Source of the DNA: Veillonella sp. CHU740
GTDB taxonomy: Bacteria; Bacillota; Negativicutes; Veillonellales; Veillonellaceae
DNA length: 64,000 nt
Direction: 5' to 3'
Assembly: GCF_003992055.1 (NCBI RefSeq)
Contig: NZ_RQVD01000001.1
Span: forward strand, 222,422 to 286,421
Shown here: positions 52,054 to 61,300 of the stretch, piece by piece
How the letters are laid out: every line of letters begins with the position of its first letter
Position numbering within the stretch: the first letter of the stretch is position 1
Notes under the pieces: generated by a model
What the model saw: only the letters and a program-made list of their open reading frames with translations
What the model was told of the DNA's origin: nothing
The model's database searches: none
Made by a program: the position numbers and the translations under genes

Positions 52054-52382
52054 CTTGCTCGGCTAGGTCTTGTATCAATCAATTTGAAACAGAATTAATT
52101 TAAATTTATTATATACTATTTGTGTATACTATTCAAATTGAATTTTTTTTAACAAAATTCATATATATAACATGTTCACTAGAACATATATAAAAATATT
52201 TTCAGAAATTTCTTTAAATTTGTACTCAATTTAGTTAAGAGTAGCAAGCATATAATCAATCCTTTTCTAAGATACATGTGGCTCTGTATCTAAGATAGGT
52301 CTAATTTGTATGCTTGCATACCCACATTATTATTGCTAGTCTTATCTTATTTCCCCTCAATAACTCAACTGCAACCTTCTTA
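52054..52382. other. Intergenic region between the two adhesin genes
   Basis: About 330 AT-rich bases. It holds the promoter of the downstream adhesin (52108-52136), several short inverted repeats (AGATACATG...TATCT near 52270, GTATGC/GCATAC near 52310) and an imperfect AAGATAGGTCTA/TAGTCTTATCTT hairpin (52291-52352) that may end the large adhesin transcript. No gene seen. Confidence 0.5.
52108..52136 (-). promoter_or_regulatory. Sigma70-type promoter of the first adhesin gene
   Basis: On the minus strand TTGAAT (52131-52136), 17 bases, TATAAT (52108-52113). Leader of about 80 bases to the start codon. Confidence 0.65.
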
Positions 52383-55300
52383 TCATTTTTCACTCAATCG
52401 TTTGAATAACTCAGCAATTTGTTCTTGTTGCTTTTCATTTAACTCTTTCAACATTTCCACCTGTTTTTCTAATCCTTTTATCGTTTTCAACTGTTCCTTT
52501 TGTACTCTAGTTTGCGCTTCTAAGGCAGATACCTTATCTTGTAATGTGTAAGAGGCACTAATTGGTCCTTGACGGAATGTATCCTTCACTGCTGTTTCAT
52601 CAGCACGAGCACCAAATTTCCAAGTCACACTTGCATTAGCCATCACTTCACTACCATAGCCATTGAAGGATGCGCCTACATGGAACATAGTAGATTCATT
52701 TTTGTAATGGTTCACGCCGAGTGCTAAAGCGCTAGCTCCTTGATAGTAACCTACGCCTGCAGAAATTTGAGTTGGCTCCAATGGATCGTACTGAATGGAT
52801 TGCAAACCTGCTAAAGCGGCTGCTTGTGCGCCAGAACGATTGATACGATTATTGATATTAATCGTTGTACCTCGTAATTGAGACACGTTAACTGCATCTG
52901 TATCTTTCGTACCCGGAGCTACATTATGAATTTGTTGCATACCTGCTGAGATACCTTCTGTCATAACTGGTTTGCCATCTGGACCTTTCACAGGATTACC
53001 ATTGCTGTCTAACACTGGTTTATCCTTACCGAAGGAGATAACACGAGTATTATCTACTACATTTGGTTTCAAGGCTTCCACAGCACCTGTATAGTCCTTG
53101 CCTGGTTTGCCGTCTTGCCCTACATATTTGTAAGTACCGTCTGTATCTTTCGATACTGGCTTACCATCTTTGTCCAAGAATGTAAGGCTACCATTCGCAT
53201 CACGAGCCACGATATCATTCGGAATAACTTTCAACCCTTCGTTAGTATACTCTGTGGAGTTACCAGGATTTTTAATCACTTCTTTTTGTTTACCTGTGGC
53301 TGGATCAATAACTGGTTTACCATCTTTATCGAATACTTTTTCCATTTCATCAGTGGTAGTAAAGGCAATCTTATCACCAGATACATGCGATGTTTTTTCT
53401 ACACCGGTTTTTGGGTCTTTTGCATTAAAAATTAAATCTTTATTGGTGAATGATGTCTTATTATCACCAGATTTATCTGTTAAAGCAATTTCCTTAGGTC
53501 CTACTACAGCTGTATTGTCATCTTTATCTTTGTAAGTCGTTCCTGCAGCATCAGACGTATTCGTATTTCCATTTGTATCCTTCAATACATTGGTTGTTGG
53601 AGTACTTGTATTGGTATTACCTTCTTTATCTTTGATAGTAATGGCATCACCTTTAATGGTTGTGGTAGCACCATCTTTACCATTCACACCGATTGCACCT
53701 TGTCCATCTTTCGCTGTCATGGAAATGCCATCTTTACCATCTTTGCCTTTAACTGCAAATTCACCACTGCCGTCTTTACCTACTGAAGCGGATACCACAT
53801 CTTTACCGTCAGCATTTTTCACGATCATAGCACCATCTTTGGCCGGTGTTACATCCGCTTTTGGTACTGGTTTTGCATTGGCTTTTGGTTGTTTTGTCAC
53901 TGGATCAATGTCGGATTCTTTGTAGTAATCATCGCCAACTTTCACAAGGTTGTTACCATTTTTATCAACCGCTGTACCACCAGTTGTGACAGAATCAATT
54001 TTAAGATCTCTATTCACATCTACTTTGACAAATGTAGTTTCTTCCTTAATACCGTCCGTATTAACTCCATCTACAGTTACCATAGATACGTTTGCATTAG
54101 CGCCATCTACGAATTTCACATGATCATTAGGATTTACTTTATCGTAATCTTTTCTTTCTTTATTGAAATCTTTATCAGTCTCTCCAAGACCTATATGCCA
54201 CCCCGATGCTTGAATCGCATTAGCAACTGTATTACCAGTTACAATACCCGAACCAGTATTAGTAATTGTATCTTCCTTAGGATTAACACTTAATGGAGTT
54301 CCTACTAAATTACTATTTTCATCTTTTCTGATACTTGTGACGTTATCATCTTTATCTACCTTATAGAAATGCTTTCCAACTCTAAGTGCTTTAATTTTCT
54401 TACCATTTGGACGAGTGATCGTTACTTTATTCGTAACTTCCCCTTCTTTGATACCTACTGTAATTTCACGAGTACCGTCAGCCAATGTGGTACCATTAAT
54501 TTCAATGCCGTTACCGCCTTTGAAATCTACTACATTAGCATTTTTCACCACATCTTTGTAGCCATTTCCATCTTTCGCAGATACAACCCAGCCCATATTT
54601 TGCAAGTCACCTACTGTAGCTGCTGCATTTTTGTTGACAGGCGCATCAGATGTACCCTTCAGGTCTACTAAATGAGCATCCTCGGTTTTTGGTTTTATAT
54701 CTGGTGCAGCACCCGGTTTCGTTGCTGTACCTTCTGGAGTTGTCGTAACCACATTTGTATTCAACGTGGAACCTACGCCTGTAATTTGTGTTGGCTTGCC
54801 ATCCTTCGATGTAATATTCAACGCAGAAGATGGTTGTGCATCAGATGTATTATTCGTAGCAGGTTTTGCCGCTTCTGCTTTCATTGTCACAGGGCTCACT
54901 GGTGTAACAGGTGTTGTTACATCTACTGGTGTTGCATCTGGTTTTGGAGCACCATTCACTACATCCGCTGGTTTGTAATATTTGTCGCCCACTTTTGTGT
55001 ATGTATTGCCTTTGCCATCTGTATAGGTATTGGGGCTACCTACATTCAATGTCCCTGTATCCACATTGGTGAAAGTCACATTGTCTTTCGTAGCGTATGT
55101 AATTTTACCATTTGCATCCTGTTTCACAGTCAAATTATTGCCTGCTACCATTTCCACAGTATTGCTTGGTTTAATTAACTCTCCATCATCCTTAGTTCCA
55201 GTAAGTTTTTCTCCACCGTCAGCAGATGTTTTCAAGTTGAAGCCCGCATTGTTGATCGCTTCCGCTACATTTTGCACGGTAGCAACTTTATTCAATCCTG

Positions 55301-58300
55301 CCTCATCATGCGCTCTCTGTGCTGCCTCTACCGGTATTTGTTTTGCTTCCACATCAGCTTTCTTATCTGCCACAGCTTGTTGTAATGCCGGATTTTTCGG
55401 ATTAGCTGCTAATGCTTTTTCTGCTTCTTTCAAAGCTTTTCTTGCTGCAGACAGGTCTTTTTCAGCAGCTGCTAAGGTGTCTTTTAATTGCTTAGCCGCA
55501 GCTGGATCTGCAGGTGTAGCAATAGCGCCCGTTTCTTTATTATCCGTACCTACTGCTGGTTTCATTTCCCCAGTAGTTACTTTCACGCCATTTTCATCAA
55601 CTGTTACAGAACCATTAGCTGCTTTTACATTAAATGTAACATCACTCGCTGTATTACCCTCACGAGTTGTTACCACCGCGGTAGTACCAAGGCCATTTAC
55701 AAAGTTCACTGTATCATATGGTTTTACAAAATCACGAGATTCCCCATTGTTTTGTAAGTTCCAACCTGCATTTAATACATCGGATACTGTGGCTGCATTG
55801 TTGCCAATATACTTAGGATTTGTTTGTCCATCTTTTGTTTTTGGATTTGCTAATGCTGCCGCTTCTTCTGCTGTTAATGGTGCTTTATTAATATTGCCAT
55901 TATCAGGAGTTTTACCTACCACAGTTCCATCTGGTTTTGTAATGTCTTCTGTTCCATCATTTACATTTGGAATGTTGTTCATCACATTTTTCAATGTAGT
56001 TGGACTTGTTGTACCTTCTGGTCCATTGATAGATGTAACCACATCACCTTTTTGAACTTCTGCACCAGATCCATCAGGGTTTTCAAAGAATTTAAGTTCT
56101 TCTTTTCCTGTATCTGGATTAGTAACCATCTTAGGGTATACTTTTGTTCCATCTGCTTTAGTATAGTTCACAGGTGTTACAGAATTATTAGTAGATACTT
56201 GGTCATCAACTTTTACAGTGATAGTACGAACACCATCCACAGTTTTACCAGATACGATGGCTGTCCCTTCGCCTACAAATTTCACTTCATTTGCATTTTT
56301 CACAGTATCTGTATAGGCCTTGTCTGTTTCCCCTGTTGTTTTGTCAGAAGACACAATCCAACCCATGTTGCGCAAATCGCCTACCGTAGCAGCTGTGTTA
56401 TCGCTTACTTTTGGTTTTGAACCATCTATTGGAGTCGATAAGTCTACTAAACCATGGTTCGCTTTTGTAGAACCTGGAACTTCTTTTCCATCTACTGTAT
56501 CACCGTATTTGTGTAAACCAGATGTTACATTTCCTAATTGTGTAGGATCTGTAGTTTTCTTATTTGGTTCAGTATCTGTATTTTTAACATTTGGATTCAC
56601 CAAAGAAGAGGTTAATGGGTTCGCAGTTGTATCAATTGGTTTGATAACATTTCCATTTTCATCCACAGGTTTACCATCTTTATTCACTTTCGTACTTGGT
56701 TTACCATTTGCATCAATTGGTTGACCTTTATCATTCACTGTATAATAATCGTCTCCAATTTTAGATACTGGTGTTCCATCTGCTGTAGTGTATGTGACAG
56801 GTAATCCTGTTACATTGTATGTCACATTGCTTGTGGTTCCATCTTCAGATGTGGTAACCACAGCTGTTGTATTCACACCATTTACAAAGTTCACAGTATC
56901 GAATGGTTTCACAAAATCACGAGCTGCACCATTGTTTTGTAAGTTCCAACCTGCGTTTAATACATCGGATACTGTAGCTGCATTGTTACCAATGTACTTC
57001 GGATTAGCTTGTCCATCTTTTGTTTTTGGATTTGCCAATGCTGCTGCTTCTTCTGCTGTTAATGGAGCTTTGTTGATGTTTTCTACATCTCCTGTTTTTT
57101 CTGTACCATCAGGATTTGTAATTGTTCTGGATCCATCATTCACATTTGGAATGTTATTTTTAACATTGCTTAAGGATGTTGGACTTGTTATTCCTTTTGG
57201 TCCATTGATAGTCGTTTTTACTGGACCTGTTACATCCGCTCCTTTTCCATCTGGTTTTGTATTAAAGATTTGGTTACCATCTTTATCTTTCTTGCCAGTT
57301 GGATATACTTGGTTGCCATCTTTATCTGTATATACCACAGGTGTTACAGCATTGTTCGTAGACGTTTGGTCATCCACTTTCACAGTAATAGTACGCACAC
57401 CGTCCACTGTATCACCAGATACGATGGCAGTACCTGCACCTACGAATTTCACTTCGTTCGCATTTTTCACTGTATCAGAGTACGCATTAGTCAAATCACC
57501 GGTCTTTTTATCGGCAGATACAATCCATCCCATATTGCGTAGGTCACCTACAGTAGCGGCTGTATTGTCGCTTACTTTTGGTTGTCCATTTTCTGGTTTG
57601 GATAAATCAACTAGGCCACGGTTTTTATCTGTTGTACCTGGTACATTATCTCCATATGTATCTAAGCCAGATGTTACATTAGTCACTTTCACTTTAGACG
57701 TACCATTAGGGCCAGATACTTTCAAGTCTCCATTATCAGTTTTAGACAACTTAGGACCTTGATCTCCACCTACTTGTACTGTGTCAAAAGATACATCATT
57801 TTTAGTGGTAAATGTAAATTTACTACCATCTTGTGTAATCTTGATGTTTTTATCTGCTTCAAAAGTAACTTTGTCGCCTGATTTAACAAGTTGATTAGTG
57901 GCTTCTTTTCCTAATTCTCCATCATTTGTTTTCGCAGATGTAGCCGTCCATGCTGCATTGTTGATAGCATTAACAACATTACCTACCGTAGCGACTTTAT
58001 TTTCATCACCATTATTGGCTTCCACAGTACCTGGTTTGTCACCTGTAGTAACATTATTGATCGTACCTGTGTTAACTTTCACACCCGCATCATCAACAAC
58101 TAAAGAACTATCTGCTGGTTTTACAGAAATTGTATTTCCTGTATCATCCTTTTGTAAGCCCTTGCCAAGATTTACACTATATTTTACAGTAGATGTTTTG
58201 CCATCTGTACTTGCCACTGTTGCAGTTGTCCCCTCGCCATCGATGAAGTTTACAGTATCATATGCTTTTACGAAATCTACTTCAGTTCCATTACCTTGTA

Positions 58301-61300
58301 AATTCCAACCAGCATTCAATACATCAGATACACTAGCGGCATTATTTGGATTGATATATTTGTCGCCATCTTTATTTGTTATATTTGGTGCTCCTTGAGA
58401 TTTTGTCGCATTGCTTGGCGCATCTGCTGTATTGGCAGTATCGCTATTTTTTGTATTAGGAAGGTTAGATTTTATGTTAGACAATGTAGTTGGCGTAGTT
58501 GTTCCTTTTGGTCCGTTCACAGAGGTAATGACTTCTGTACTTGGAATTTCTTTACCTGTACCATCTGGATTTTCAAAGAATTTAACAGTCTTAGTTCCAT
58601 CTCCATTATCCACTTCTTGAGGATATACTTTAGTACCATCTGCTTTTGTGTAATTCACAGGAGTCACAGTTTTGTTAACACCTGTTTGATTATCTACTTT
58701 TACAGTGATAGTACGAACATTACCCTCTGTTTTACCAGATACAATAGCACTACCTTCGCCGACAAATCGTACTTCATTGGCATTTTTTACTGCTTCAGAA
58801 TATGCAGTGGCAGTTGTTGTTCCCTTAGCCCCTGTTGTTTTATCGGAGGACACAATCCAACCCATGTTGCGCAAATCTCCTACAGTAGCAGCATTTGTAT
58901 TCGCTACAGAATTATCATCAAGGTTACGCAAACCATTTTTAGCTGGTTGTACACCATTTACTTCAGGGTCCGTATAGTTAACTAAATTACTTGTTACATT
59001 AGTAATTGGGTTACCACCATTATTTAAACCATCTTTTGTTAAAGATACTGGTTGTTTACCATTAGTAGCAGGTGTGATTGTTACACCATCACTATTGATT
59101 ACAGTTTTGTCACCAGCTTGGTTTTTAAATTCAGCGCTTGTTAGACCAGTTAATTCTTTTTGTAAAGAATAGATAAAGTTTTTACCATCTTGTTTAACGG
59201 CTAAATTGTCACCAGCTTTGAAAGTTACAGTATCTCCAGCTTTGATTAATTCTGTAGCAGCACCAGACACTGTACCAGAGCCATCTTTATCTGCTGTCGC
59301 TTTCCAACCCATTTCTGTTAAGGTATTCACCAATTGATCAGCAGTCACCAATTTGCCATTTGTCGTATCCGCTGTTGGCACGCCATCAGCTCCTGTTGTA
59401 AGGGTCGCTGTTTTTGGTTTTAATGTGATTGTATCCTCTTCTGCACTTACTTCTAGCAAAGTACCATCGCTAGATTTAACAGTGAAAGCGATTCCATCTT
59501 TTTTATTTAACTCTTGTTTCTTAGTTTCAGTAGCGGCATCAGTACCGTTTTGGCCTTTTAATTGGATAGTATTGTTCGCTAGTTTATGGAATTGACTACC
59601 GTTAATAGCATCTTTAGAATCTGCAGAGATTTCACCATCTTTTACATTAGTAACTTTCACTGGATCCGTACCATTAGTACCAGATACTTTAAGGTCTCCC
59701 GCATCAGATTTACTTAATTTAGGACCCTGATCTCCACCTACTTGCACAGTATCAAAAGATACATTATCTTTTGTAGCAAAGGTAAATTTACTACCTGCTT
59801 GTGTAATCTTAATATTTTTATCTGCTTCAAAAGTGACTTTGTCGCCTGCTTTCACAGCTTGATCCTTAGCTTCTGCCCCTAATTCACCTGCTGATGTTGC
59901 TGCAGATGTTGCTGTCCATGCTGCACTATTTACAGCATTGACTACAGAATCTACGGTAGCGATTTTGCCAGCATCGCCATCTTTTACTTTCACAGTACCT
60001 GGATTAGTACCAGTAGTAACAGGTTCGATGTCACCAGTATTAACTTTTAAACCCTTTTCATCAGTAGTTAACGTGTTGTCCCCAGCTTTGACCTTTAAGC
60101 CCGCATCAGTTACTTCTAAAGATTTGTCAGCTGTATTAACGATTAACCCAGCATCAGTTGTTTTTAATGACTTATCACCTGGGTTCACCTTAACGCCACC
60201 AGTTCCTACGGTTAAGGATTTATCTACTGCTTTCACAGTGATATTGTTGTTATCGTCTTTTTTCAAACCCTCGCCAAGGTTTACGCTGTATTTTACAGTA
60301 GATGTTTTGCCATCTGTACTTTCTACAGTAGCTGTCGTGCCATCTCCGTTGACAAAGTTCACTGTATCATAAGGCTTCACGAAATCTACCGCTTTGTTAT
60401 TACCTTGTAAATTCCAACCAGCATTCAACACGTCAGATACAGTGGCTGCATTGGTCGGATTCACTTGATTAGCAGCATTCCCTAATATTGGGGCTGCTTG
60501 GGATGTAGTAGCATTACTTGATCCTGTAGTTGCATCGTTATTTTTAGTGCTCGGCAAATTACCTGCCACATTAGAAATCACATTACCACCATTATTCAAA
60601 CCTGTAGTCGTTAAAGAAACAGGTTGTTTTCCCGCGGTTACTGGAGTGACGGTCACTCCTGCTCCATTGATAGTAGTCGTATCTCCTGCATCATTTTTAA
60701 ACTGAGCGCTTTTTAGTCCCGTTAATTCTGGATTCAAGGAATAAGTAAATTTAGAGGTTACACGAGTTCCTGTTTGACGATCTGGATGATCTGGATCTTC
60801 ATAGACTGGTCTAGATGCATCTTCTTGATGTAACACCAAATTATCGCCTACACGAATTTTTAATTCATCACTAAGGCGAATCTTATCGATATTGCCTGTA
60901 GCTGTTCCAGGGTTTTCTCGTGTTGTTGTTTTACCATCCGCAGAATGTACTTCAGTTCCTTTTGTAGCTAGCGCTCCATTTAATTTCAATACACCAGAGC
61001 TAGTTTTATCTTTTTCAGCTTCTACAGACCAACCATTAGACATACGCTTTGTAACGGAGTTCAACTGAGAACCATTAATAGCATCTGTAGAATCATCGGC
61101 AATTCGGCCAGCTGCTACATTTTTCAATTGACGTTCTGCCCCTGGTGAACCAAAAGAAACTACGTCACCTTCAGAAGTATTTGTGCCACCTGCCCAATAG
61201 AATGTATAAGCTACTTTTTTACTATCAAAGGGTACAATTTTACCTTCGTTATCATAAGAAATATCTGTTTGACGAGTACCAATGGAATTCATATCAGCTC

